Positions 10,691 through 21,050 of a stretch of DNA of 64,000 nucleotides are shown in pieces. The first letter of the stretch is position 1, and each line of letters begins with the position of its first letter. Below the pieces are notes generated by a model. That model saw nothing but the letters and a program-made list of their open reading frames with translations. It ran no database searches and was not told the origin of the DNA. The position numbers were made by a program, and so were the translations under genes. This DNA is from Heligmosomoides polygyrus polygyrus (Eukaryota > Nematoda > Chromadorea > Rhabditida > Heligmosomidae), in the NCBI GenBank assembly GCA_947396885.1, contig OX377206.1, positions 90,083,960 through 90,147,959 on the forward strand. The letters are read 5' to 3'.

Positions 10691-11028
10691 TATGCCTATA
10701 ATCCCGTGACATCCGACGAAGGAGTACGCGGCTTTGTGTCTGGGTCGTGCAACCAATGTCCGATAGATCGATGTGATCGATATCTGATGCTCTAGTTCTG
10801 ACTGCTGGTAGATGTAGCGTGACGAGTCCATATTTACATGAACAATGGCTGGATTTCATGGAATAGACCGATTAGAATAATGCAGCTGCCTTCAGGGAAT
10901 AAGACCAACACCATGCTGCACCCTTTGATTGACAACATGAATGTTTGGTACCAGAAGTTTTTCGAAATGAGTGTAGGAAATCAAAAAAGAGTAGCAAGGT
11001 TAGCGTCAATGATCAGTGCCTAGGTTGA

Positions 11029-11500
11029 ATTTGTTTCGAAGCATACCCTTTTTTCTCTAGGAGCTATCTCGGGTTTGTAGAAAATTCAGTAAAATTCCCG
11101 TTTCACGTCAGCTGTTTAGTGAAGCCGGCATAAAGTCACCGTTCCAGCATTTGCTCGATAAATTTGAGCACAATCTAGTGATATCAGCAGAATCAAAAAG
11201 AAGGACACTGCAAAATCAGTCCACTTATGTGCTGAACATTGAGACTGAATTCCTGCCGAAGCTAAGTGTTGAAAAATGAAGATTCAAATGACATTCTTGA
11301 CTGTGAGCACTGAAGCTGTCTCTAAGCATTAGGAATAACAGCGATTCAAAAATTAGACGTATCTTTGTTCCCACATTCGTATCTTCGACGCAGTAGTTAG
11401 TGCTGATCACGCACGGGATTGGCCAATTGGAGGTGGCACGCGCCGTTTATTCTCACGAAAAATTGCAGACAATTCCAGTAAAAAATGTTTGCTACTAGTT
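11029..11500 (-). repeat. 1.44-kb repeat R1, copy B (partial)
   Basis: Second minus-strand copy, directly abutting copy A in tandem. It shares the segment with CGTTTCAC, GTTTAGTGAAGCCGGC, GAGCACAATCTAGTGATATC and GAAAAATTGCAGACAATTCC, corresponding to about 16990-17350 of copy D. More diverged than the other copies. Confidence 0.65.
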
Positions 11501-12238
11501 GGTTAGGTTACGTTGACGCATTGAAGAGAAAAGAGCTTGACCACCTACGGTAGGTACCCTCTTTAGCGTCACACTTCCTCCCTGTGCGGGCCATATTACC
11601 GACTAGTGCAGACATTCTTTCTCTGATTCCGAAATAAAGTGTGTACACAATTTTTACGCTGACCAATAGTTCTGGCTCAAATATATAATACAAGTGCTCC
11701 GACACGCCTAACGGCGTGTCTCGCACTTGCGCGACTTTGCACCATCACTGACCTAAAGAAGGTAGCTTTTGTCAAACTTAAAATTCGCTAACATCTAGGA
11801 CCTGCTGCGTACGTCATCGGCATCAAGCCGTTCATCACTTCAGTACCTTTCATCATAGACATTTTCTCCACACCGTCCAGTAACATCATTGGTTTGACCT
11901 GCGCAGTACTTCGGTCCCTCCACTGTGTACACGTCTTCCGAATCCGGCGGCAGCTTCCCCCTCACTCGTTTCTTCTTTCTAGATCTAATTGCTGGTCCAC
12001 CTTTACTGGTCTTCCCCCCCCCACCTTCCTGGTCCCAACCCCTGGCCCACTTCCTTGTTTTCATTATTGACCCCTCTTGCTGGCTTCCCCGCCTTGGTCC
12101 CTCCTTCAGGTTGTTCCTTTCCTTCCTGGACGCTCACCTGGTTCACTCTAAAGGGCCCTTACTTCCCTTCTTCACCAGCCCTTAGTGGTCCTACCATGCT
12201 CAAGGCAGACGTCAGTGACACGTATTCAGAATCAAACG
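11501..12238. other. no recognised gene; pyrimidine-rich stretch
   Basis: The part 11930-12180 is a C/T-rich plus strand (including a 9-C run at 12014-12022). Its minus strand translates into a charged Lys/Arg/Gly-rich frame of at least 74 codons (11840-12064). Strand asymmetry suggests low-complexity rather than a conserved protein. Confidence 0.3.
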
Positions 12239-13115
12239 CTCAGAAACGCGCGCAGACGCCGCTGAGTCAAGCAGGAGAGGGCTGCGCTTCCTCTGCTGCA
12301 ACATCCCATGTTAAACGGCAAACGTTGCGGGATAATGCTGAATTCTGAATGCGGCCACTCGCCACACGACGTCGGTGAACCACTTCTCGCTCTAGACGAT
12401 TGTTGCGCGACGCAGGGGACCCGTATTCTGAATCCGCATGCTCAGAAACGCGCGCAGATGCCGCTGTGTCAATAGAGAGGAGGCTGTGCTTCCTCGGCTG
12501 GAGGAGCATCCCATGTTGAATTCTGGATGCGGCCGCTCGTCGTTCGACGACGGTATCACCTCTTCTGACTCCAGATGCATGTTGCACGACGAAGGGGACC
12601 CGTATTCTGGAATTAGACGCTCAGAAGCGCGCGCAGATGTCGCTGCGTCAAGCAGGAGGAGGTTGTGCTTCCTCTGCTGCAGCAGTAACGTTCTCCGTTC
12701 AACATGGGATAATGCTGAGTTCTGAATGCGGCCGGTCGTCGTACGACGACGACGTGGCCTTTGCTTCCTTTATTTTCGCTTCTTCTGACTCCAGACGGTT
12801 GTTGTGCAACGGAAGGGACCCGTCTTCTGAATTCAGGATTCGCTCAGAAATGCGCGCAGGCGCCGTTGTGTCAAGCGGGAGAAGGCTGCGCTTCCTCTGC
12901 TGCAGCAGCATCTCATGCTCAATTCTGAATGGGATCTCTCGTCGTAGGACGACAGTGTCTCCTCTTCTGACTCCAGAAGGTTGTGGTGCGATGAAGGGAA
13001 TCCGTCTTCTGGATTCAGGCACTCAGAAACGCGCGCAAACGCCGTTTTCTCAAGCAGGAGGAGGCTACGCGTCCTCTGCTGTAACAGCATCCCATGTTGA
13101 ACGGCAGACGTTGCC
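12239..13115 (+). repeat. tandem array, about 180-220 bp units, 4.5 copies
   Basis: Units begin with CTCAGAAACGCGCGCAGA-like sequence at 12239, 12441, 12620, 12843 and about 13022. Each carries GGCTGCGCTTCCTCTGCTGC, CCCATGTTGAA, a GCGGCCGCTCGTCG-type block and GACCCGTCTTCTGAATTC. Spacings of 202, 179, 223 and about 179 bp show indels between units. Both strands open long frames across the array, but units are not whole-codon multiples of one length, so coding is unlikely. Confidence 0.82.
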
Positions 13116-13172
13116 CGCGCGAGGTACGCGGAGGCGTCGCAAGGGGTTCCATGAGATTAAGTGTGGTTCCAT

Positions 13173-13217
13173 GAGGCGTATCTCAGCCAGGTTCCCAACC
13201 TGAGTGAGATACGCCTC
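13173..13217 (+). other. perfect stem-loop
   Basis: GAGGCGTATCTCA pairs perfectly with TGAGATACGCCTC (13 bp). Inside it AGGTT pairs with AACCT around a CCC loop. Only a 3-nt mismatch on each side separates the two stems. Located between the tandem array and mariner copy B. Function unknown; it could be an element terminus or small-RNA precursor. Confidence 0.6.
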
Positions 13218-13261
13218 ACCATCTACAGGGCAGGGAGCTAACTCAATTATATAGTGGTAGA

Positions 13262-14544
13262 TTAGGTTGTAACGAAATAAATGGCACTGAACCACTGTAA
13301 ATTTAAACAGTTAATATCTCGGCTTGTAGGCAAGTTTATTAATCGAAATAAAAACCTTCTGATTCTACCAATCTTTGCCAACGTGACACAAGCTTTTTTA
13401 TCCCAGTAGCATAAAAATCAGAAGTTCTGGAATTGACGAAATCTTCGAAGGCACTTTCGGCATCCTGTTGGTATTTGAATATTTTCCCTACCAAGAAGTC
13501 GCCAAGATGCATGAAGAAATGGTAGTCTGTTGGGGAGAGGTCGGGAGAAAACGGAGGATGTGGTAGAGTTTCAATGCTCAGCTCATTCAGTTTCTGCAAC
13601 GTCATTCGTACTACATGGGGGCGAGCATTGTCGTGCAGAAGGAGAACTCGCCTTCGGTTTACCAAGGCCGGCCGGATATCCTTCAGCTTTTTCATCATTT
13701 CTTCAATTTCAATGCAGTACTTCTCCGCCGTGATGGATTCACCGGGAGGGAGGGAGCTGTGGTGAATAATTCCCAGCGAACACCACCATACTGTCACCAG
13801 TACTTTCTTTTGGTGCAATTCCGGCTTCGCAAAGACCTTGGGGCTCTCATCGCTGTCCACCCACTGTGCCGATCGTCGCCTGTTGTCGTACATAATCCAT
13901 TTCTCGTCACAGGTTACGATGCGATCAAGGAATGGGTCCGTTTCGTTCCGTAGAAGCAGTGCGGGCGAGATCTCATATCGTCGGTTTCTTTGCCCCTCAG
14001 ACAGCTCGCGAGGCACCCATCTTTCCAGCTTTTTGGTCTTTCCAATTTCCTTCAGATGCCGGACAGCTGTGTTGTGACTGACGCCAAGAACCTTCGCTAT
14101 CTCCCTGGTACCTTTGTGTGGATCCTCCTCTACCACATCTCTCAGCTTGTCCTCATCAACATCACTATGCCTCCCACGACCTTTATGTTGTTCCAAGCTC
14201 TCACCTCCATTCCGGAACTTCTGATGCCAACGATACGCCGTCCGAATTGTGGAACATCCTTGACCGAATGCGGCGTTGATCTTCTCGTCCGCCTCCTAAG
14301 CTGTAGTGCCCAGATTGAATTCATACAAGTAAATGCCTCGGATTACCCTTTTGTCCATCTGCAAAAAAGTCAATAAAACTCTAAAGTTTTCCCACTTTTA
14401 CATAGAAAATTTGGTACTCACCGGAAGGGCAAAGTTTGCGCTTCTAAACGGTATGCCACATGTTACGGTTTGTTCTTGATCAAACGCGTAAAGACGCGCC
14501 AAAAAATGGCGCGAGCCAGTGCCATTTAATTTGTATCAACCTAA
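13262..14544 (-). mobile_element. mariner transposon copy B (Hsmar1/bandit-like), nearly intact
   Basis: Full-length 1283-bp minus-strand element with TTAGGTTGTAACGAA at the left and ATCAACCTAA at the right terminus. TA flanks the right end, and GA replaces the expected TA at the left. Leader and 63-nt intron-like segment (14359-14421) match copy A. The single visible lesion in the transposase is one nonsense codon near the start. Confidence 0.93.
13339..14358 (-). pseudogene. mariner transposase, one nonsense codon (copy B)
   Basis: A 339-codon transposase frame from ATG at 14358 to TAA at 13339-13341. Codon 21 is TAG (14296-14298) where copy A has AAG (Lys). Everything downstream is open, including an internal Met at 14196. 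The DD34D triad is complete: Asp in VTCDEKW, Asp in LLHDNARPH, and Asp in SPTDYHFF with 34 residues between the last two. The WVPRELSEGQRNRR linker motif and the C-terminal ESEGFYFD are present. Readthrough or internal initiation would give only a product lacking part of the DNA-binding domain. Confidence 0.93.
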
Positions 14545-15132
14545 TACATAGACCATCTGAGGTTGCCGAAATCATTGCTCAAATTAAATTAATTTTTTGT
14601 TCAGCAAAGCAAAGCGCAAAAAGTCGCATATTCTTTGATTCCAAAACCTCATTTCAGTGGTGCGTATACATTGGATTCGACGACGATTTGGATAACTTGG
14701 ATTGTTCATTTTTTCAAGCGTCGGATAAGTAGACATTTGCACAATATATTTTTCAAAAAAGCAGTTCTTGGATGCCTTAGGTGATGGTGATTTTTAAATG
14801 AGGGGATTTTGTGATGATTTAGATAACGCCTTTTTCATCAGATCGTTTTTTGGATATTCGATATTCTGATCAGATATCGGATATCTGATCTAAGTCAGTC
14901 ATCTGAATCATCCTAAATTCCGCTCCAGCGAAATTCACTTTTATCTAACTCGTCTTATTTAATATGCGAGCTTTTGAGGAGTGCCATGATTCGCATGATT
15001 CATTTATTCGGCGTTTAAAAAAAGACGAATTCGAGTTATTTGAGACTGCATAGGACCTGATGGATAGTGTCTAGGATACAAAACAGCTAAAAATCGTTAT
15101 TGTGGCTAAAAGTAAATCTTTTAGTTAATGAA
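14545..15132. other. possible old element remnant
   Basis: At 14664-14700 GTATACATTGGATTCG resembles the terminus of the element at 47508-47888 (TACATTGGATCCG). At 14850-14895 there are repeated GATATCGGATATC and GATCAGATATC motifs. No coding sequence seen. Confidence 0.35.
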
Positions 15133-16365
15133 GGAGTGCCACATGGTGTTTCTGAGGTCTTGTTCCCTGAAGGCGTCTGTTTTATTCTAGTCAGTCTATA
15201 CCATGGAATTCAGCCATTCTACCGCGTCTTTCATGTGACTATGCATTTCGGCAATTATCACCAAACAGAACATGACGAGCGCATATCGATCACATCGATC
15301 TATCGGACATCCGTGACACGGCCCAGACACAAAGCGGCGCACTCTTTCATCGGATGTCAAGAGGTTGTAGGGGGCATACGCATTGGAAAACGTCCATCAG
15401 ACAGAGCACAGCGTCTTCTACCCTCACCTGAAGCCATTCGAGTTCTCGGCAGGTCACAGCGCCTCCAGAATTCAGAGCTGGATTTCACCAAGGCGTCAGT
15501 GAACAGTAGCGTTAGCATGACACGCTTCAGCTTCTCCATAGAGGCCACATTATCCACTAGTAGCAAAATTTCGTTATTGAAATTGTCTGCAAACTTTTGT
15601 AAGAATAAGCAGTGTATATTACCCCCGATCGGCCCATCCCACACAGGTTCGCCACCAGTTATTGAGTCGAAGATACCATCGCGGAACGACGCTTAGGTCG
15701 GATAGGTAATCAGCTTCGAGTACAACAAAGAATTTGTATGATTCTGCTGCGTCCTTCTTTCTAACTTCGCCGATAGCACCACATCTTGCTCAAAGTGGAT
15801 ATTTGGCCGCTAAAACGGTGATTGTATACCGGCGTCGCTAAATAGCAGAGGTGAAACGGGAATTTTACAGAATTTTCAACAACCCCGAGATAATCCCTAT
15901 AAAAAGTCTTGCTTCAAAACAAATGCAACCTCATTGTCCAAAAGCTTCTGGAATGGAGACGTAAGGCGTCAATAGGCACATATTGTAGCTGTTGATGGTC
16001 ATCTAATCATGCCTTGACTAAATTTGTCGGGTACGGAAGACATGTAGTGTGCCCCCCCCCCGCCCGCTCTAAATCTGCACCCATTTATATGTATTCCCAT
16101 GTAATCCATGTTGTTGTTCGAAGACAATGTTCAGCAAAACCCCGGCACGGAAGCAAACGCACTCTTCGAATGTAGAACTTCATGTAAATCACGTCTATAC
16201 CATCAATCAACGTCGCGCAAGATGCTCGAAAACTCCATGGCACAATCGCAACACTAAGCACACTTGAATGTTCCTTTATTACACAAAAAACAAGCAATGT
16301 GCATTCTTTATAACGTTTAAAAACTGCAATCAAACGTCCGGTGTGTTGACTTTTTAAACACGCTA
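15133..16365 (+). repeat. 1.44-kb repeat R1, copy C
   Basis: Plus-strand copy whose right part is directly followed by copy D. Landmarks are CATATCGATCACATCGATC, GCGCCTCCAGAATTC, the GTATACCGGCGTCGCTAAAT block, a 10-C run at 16053-16062 and GTTCGAAGACAATGTTCAGC. ORFs in it are not shared between copies, so it appears non-coding. Confidence 0.75.
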
Positions 16366-17850
16366 TGTATTAAATTGGATGTAGTAGTGGGCTGTTGAAA
16401 ACAAATTGAACCTAGACACTGCTCATTGACGCCAACTTTGCTGTCGTTTTTTATACTCCAGGTTCATTTCGAAAAGGTTCGCATCAGAGCAAACTCAGCC
16501 TGAACACTGATCGATGACTCTTTTTCATTTCCTAGATCCTTTCAAAACAACTTCTGGTTCCGAACGTTCATCAATCTAAGGGTGCAGCGTGGTGTTCCTA
16601 TACTCTTATTCCCTGAAGAGAGCTCCATTATTCTAATCGGTCGATTCCATGAAATTCAGCCATTGTTCATGTAAATATGGACTCGTCACGCTACATCTAC
16701 CAGCAGTCAGAACTAGAGCATCACATATCGATCACATCGATCTAACGGACATTGGTTACACGACCCAGACACAAAGCCGGATGTCACGGGACTATAGGCA
16801 TACGCGTTGGACAACGTCGACCATACAGAGCGCAACGTCTTCTACCCTTATCTGGAGCCATTCGAGTCTTAGAAGGGAATAGCGCCTCCAGAATTCTGGG
16901 CTGAATTCGACCAAGGCGTCACTTAACTGTAGCGCTGGAATGACGCGCTTCAGCTTCCCCATAAGGGCCACATTACTGACTAGTGGCAAAATTCCTTCAT
17001 TGGAACTGTCTGCATTTTTTCTGAGGATAAGCCGTGTATATTACCCCCTATCTTCCCATCTCACACAGGTTCGCCACCAATTATTAAGTGGAGGATACGA
17101 TTGTGGAACGACGCTTAGGTCAGGTAATCAGCATCGAGCCCAACAAAGAAGTGGTCTGATTCTGCTGTGCCCCTCTTTCTGACTTCGCCGATATCACTAG
17201 ATTTTGCTCAAAGTGGATATTTCGACGCTATAACGCTGCCTGTATACCGGAGTCGTTAAATAGCAGAGGTGAAACGGGAAATTTACCAAATTTTCAACAA
17301 ACCCGGGATGATTCGGATAACAAGGTTTGTTTCAAAATAATGTTTCAAAATACAAAATAAATTCAATCTGAATGTTCAAAGATTCTGGAATGGAGACGTA
17401 AGGCTTCAATACGTATACATTGTAGCTGTTGAAGATCACCTACCACGCTTCGACTAAACTTGTCAGGTGTGGAAGAGATGCAATGTGCCCCCCCCCCCCG
17501 CCCGCTCTAAATCTGCACCCATTTATATGCATTCCCATGTAATCCATGTTGTTGTTCGAAGACAATGTTCAGCAAAACCCCGGCACGGAAACAAACGCAT
17601 TCCTCGAACGTAGAACTTCATGTAAATGACGTCTCTACCATCAATCAGCGTCGCGCTAGACGCACGAAAACTGCATGTCACAATCTCAACACTAAACACT
17701 ACATTTTTCTTTTACTGCACTTCAAAACAGGCAATGAATACTCTTTGTTGCGGTTAAAAAGCTGTAATCAGACGTCCGGTGTGGTGACTTTTTAAACGCG
17801 TTATGTATTAAATTGGGTGTAGCAGTACGCTGTTGAAAAGGAAATCGTCA
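16366..17850 (+). repeat. 1.44-kb repeat R1, copy D
   Basis: Direct tandem repeat of copy C: TATGTATTAAATTGG recurs at about 16366 and 17806, a 1440-bp period. It contains a 12-C run (17488-17499) at the place where copy C has 10. It provides the uninterrupted reference for the CR1 insertion point in copy A. Confidence 0.78.
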
Positions 17851-18282
17851 CCAAGCGTCATATAATGGAACTTGTGCCCACCCCCCTCGTCCTCTCGGCG
17901 TGTTCACTCCCACTTCCAACCCTAGAGATCCCTGGGAAGACCCAACAAAAAACATTAGAACAAAAACAACAACGAAAACAAACAATAATAAGCAAAAAAT
18001 ACACCCCAGGCGTCCCAGGGTCACTTCTAGGTATCGCCCCAACGGTGAATCAGGCCATGCTGACGCATTCGGTAGCGCAGGAATGCAAACAGCGATTAGC
18101 CGCTGGAACCTTCTCGTGCTCTTATAACTAATTGTTTTCAATATTGCGGCGACGGGACCCGCTGTATTCACAGGAGGGCATCAGGTAAGCACTTTTATAT
18201 GTTATGTTGTGTGAGTTCATCTTCAAATACTATTTACAAGTGACTATGGAGTGCCCCCCGCCTTCGGATTGCACCTGGTAGT

Positions 18283-18412
18283 TTTCGCTATACTTCGACG
18301 CCGAGCGACGCGACGCCAGGTATGTGGCCACATTGATCGAGCTACGCGATCGATCAATTTGGCCACTATACATGGCATCGCGTCGCGCGGCGATGGAAGT
18401 ATAAACGGGGCC
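18283..18412. repeat. palindromic hairpin MITE, copy 1
   Basis: About 130-bp near-palindrome. TATACTTCGACGCCGAGCGA at left is complementary to the GCGCGGCGATGGAAGTATA side at right, around a core GCGATCGATCAATTTGGCC. The left terminus is eroded; the right end is GTATAAACGGGGCC. Confidence 0.78.
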
Positions 18413-18587
18413 TATGACGCGCCAAGCGGCGAATAGAGTATAAATGGAGTCCAAAGTTTTTCAGATCGAACAGAACTTCTATGCATAATTCGTCCAGAAC
18501 CAATTTGCTCAAGCTTAGCGAGAATCGTTGTGTAAAAGAAAAGCTAGTGCTTGATGTGGAAAACTGCTTGCTGAAATCGTGGTCTTC

Positions 18588-18722
18588 GGCCCCGTTTATA
18601 TACTTCGTCGCCGAGCGACGCGACGCCACGTGTAGTGGCCAAATTGATTGAGCGACGCGATCGATCAATTTAGCCACTTTACATGCATCGCGTCGCTCGG
18701 CGTCGGAAGTATAAACGGGGCC
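18588..18722. repeat. palindromic hairpin MITE, copy 2
   Basis: Best copy, 135 bp. The ends GGCCCCGTTTATA and TATAAACGGGGCC are complementary, and almost the whole sequence folds back on itself through GCCGAGCGACGCGACGCC. Highly GC- and CpG-rich compared with the surroundings. No internal coding. Confidence 0.88.
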
Positions 18723-20880
18723 TTTCATATGCCCATACGACTCCGTTTGATGTGAAAATGTCAAACTCGTGGCAATGCTACGTGGCAGTGCAACGCGAAC
18801 GAAAATTGAATCATATCTTCATTAAAAGTCTACGGAATACAATATTATTACATAAACCACAAATTGCAAGGCATAATGTACCCTTTAAGGATGAGCACAT
18901 CCAGCAACTACACAACATATGAAGTGGGAAACCAACATTGAGAGCAGACACGCATTTTTGTGCAAAAAGAGAAATCCAACGAATAAAATCATCCTTCCTT
19001 CGTCATTAAAAAAACGTCCTCAAATAATCCGGTGGAACAGGGCAGCAGTGTTAAAGCCAAGCGTCAAAAAGCCAGTAGAAGCGATCTGCCCTATTTCAAC
19101 AGCCAAGATATGCGGGACGAACCACAAACCCTTTCGAGAGCAGATTAGCACAAAAACACGTTTCCCACTAAAATTTTGGAAGATTTCACAACAACAGCAT
19201 GCGCAATGTGAAGCTAAGGACATGGGCAAAACATCTGAAGAACAACTCATACCAGAAAAGACACCGGAAACAGTAAATTCTAAGCGAACACAGTTGCAGA
19301 GGAAGAGAAACTTCAGTTAAAAGAATCGCAGAGGATAAGCAGAATTGAAGTTGCAGTGCAAAGGTGTCATCTACTGAGGAATGAAAGTGAAATCTGCCTC
19401 CACTTCATATCTTCAATCATCCAGATGCCATCTTCTTAACTCACAGAACGGATGTGTCCCTCGAGGCACACAACATACACCTTCTAAGAATGTTATTCGA
19501 ATGACCAAAGCGCTATGTTTAAAAATCCTTTGCCGTCAACATCTGCTACTTCGCGAGAACCTGTTGCATCACACACCTCACATACCTATATACCTCGTGA
19601 CTACCTCGCGACTTAACTTCCAGGAGAAGAGGTGAGTACTCTGCTAAAAAGGACGAAGCTTTTGTACACTCACGCAATCGCTGCGGGGCCACCGGGATGC
19701 CCCCAACTAGTACTAACCAGAACAGCCACTAGTGATGCTCTCGCCATCCTTTTTTATTTCCTTAAAATCTTCAACATTTGTATTCTGCATCATCAGAGAT
19801 TTCTCTACATTCTTTTTTCAAACCTCATAAAACGCACTTCTTACTGAAACCGTTTCCTGTGCTTTTTTTCAACATTCGCAACCCTTTTTCTAATGCTAAG
19901 TACTTTTCCAGCGTTTGAATTTGCTCGTCGTTTCGAAAATGAGGACGACGACAAGGGAAGAACTATTCAGGACGCAAAAGAAGGTCTTCAACAGAGAATG
20001 AAAATGAGAAGAAGACTCTGAGACACCCAAAAGACCTGAAAACGGCTCGAGAAGCACGAAAACTCTAAAGCAGCGATCTTCATATAGGAGACACGCAAGA
20101 AAACTGTTCAGGAAGCCCAATAACAATAAGCATTCAAGAGCGCGTAGACGACAATAAGTACCAACAGCAGCCATTTTCCACTGTTTAGGCGGGCGGAAAC
20201 CAACAATTCACTTAAGCTGGTCGAAACAATTCTCCAGGTTTGTGAGCAACTCGTCCCTACCCTTGGAAGTTCAGTCGCGATTTCTCGATATCACAGTTAA
20301 ATATCAACTCAACTAGAAACCAATAAGAGAAAAATGAAAATAAGATCTGTTTCATTCAACCTAATGCCATGAAAAAAAAAGCGTTGAGCTGTGAAGAACA
20401 CAACCTTTAGTTCCATAATTTTTGTCCATTAGACCCTCTTTGCGTTTTCAATGTAAGTTTCTTCCGTTTATCCAAGGTATGAAGAAAGGTTGACAGCATA
20501 ATCATATACTTCCGTCTACTCCCACTACATTGCGGCCTAGTTTGACTGAAATACTAATGCTTTAATTCAAGCTTTTACTTCCATATTCGAGAAGGCAACA
20601 AAAATACTTCTGGTGTACTAGTAAAGGTCTTGACAATCTCACCCACTTGCTCTGCAACGCTGGTATTCAGATAGTCGCACGTTACAAAACCATTGCAGGT
20701 GACCATGTGAGATTTGTCAAAAGTTGACGACAACCTTGCAGCTGACCCAGAAATTACACCACCCATAGCAATTTGATTGTATCACGATGATAGTCCGGGC
20801 TCGAAGCGAAGAAACTATCCTTTAGGTTTCCTTAGACACCATCGATTTACCTTTGAATACAGAAATATTGCCCCTTGAAA
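18723..20880. other. no recognised gene
   Basis: A plus-strand ORF at 18919-19320 (133 codons, Lys-rich) and several shorter frames occur, but no domain, splice context or repeat match supports them. The segment lies downstream of the minus-strand lectin gene, and no minus-strand AATAAA (TTTATT on plus) is obvious close to its stop. Confidence 0.35.
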
Positions 20881-21050
20881 TACACTGCGGAAGAAAACGA
20901 GATGAACATAGATGCTTGTCTATACAACACAACATGAGAAGAAAATACATTGGACCCCAAGAAATTGAACGAACAAAGCACTGGATGAGAAAGCAACTGG
21001 AACTGATGAACTCGTAAGAAAACCGAATGGAAAAACTAGATCAAAATAAA

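Larger units (their letters stand above)
9270..11028 (-). repeat. 1.44-kb repeat R1, copy A (interrupted)
   Basis: Reverse-complement copy of the unit seen twice in tandem at 15133-17850. Shared landmarks include the GTTCGAAGACAATGTTCAGC block, GCCACTAGTCAGTAATGTGG, and the ATCGATCACATCGATC block. It is split by a CR1-like LINE end at 10046-10690. No coding capacity of its own is evident. Copy B continues to the right. Confidence 0.75.

Noticed and set aside
12239..13115. CRISPR array.
   Set aside because: The genome is eukaryotic; the repeats are long, contiguous and diverged with no spacers.
12267..13203. Long ORFs on both strands across the tandem array as repeat proteins.
   Set aside because: Units vary by lengths that are not multiples of three, and frames switch between units.
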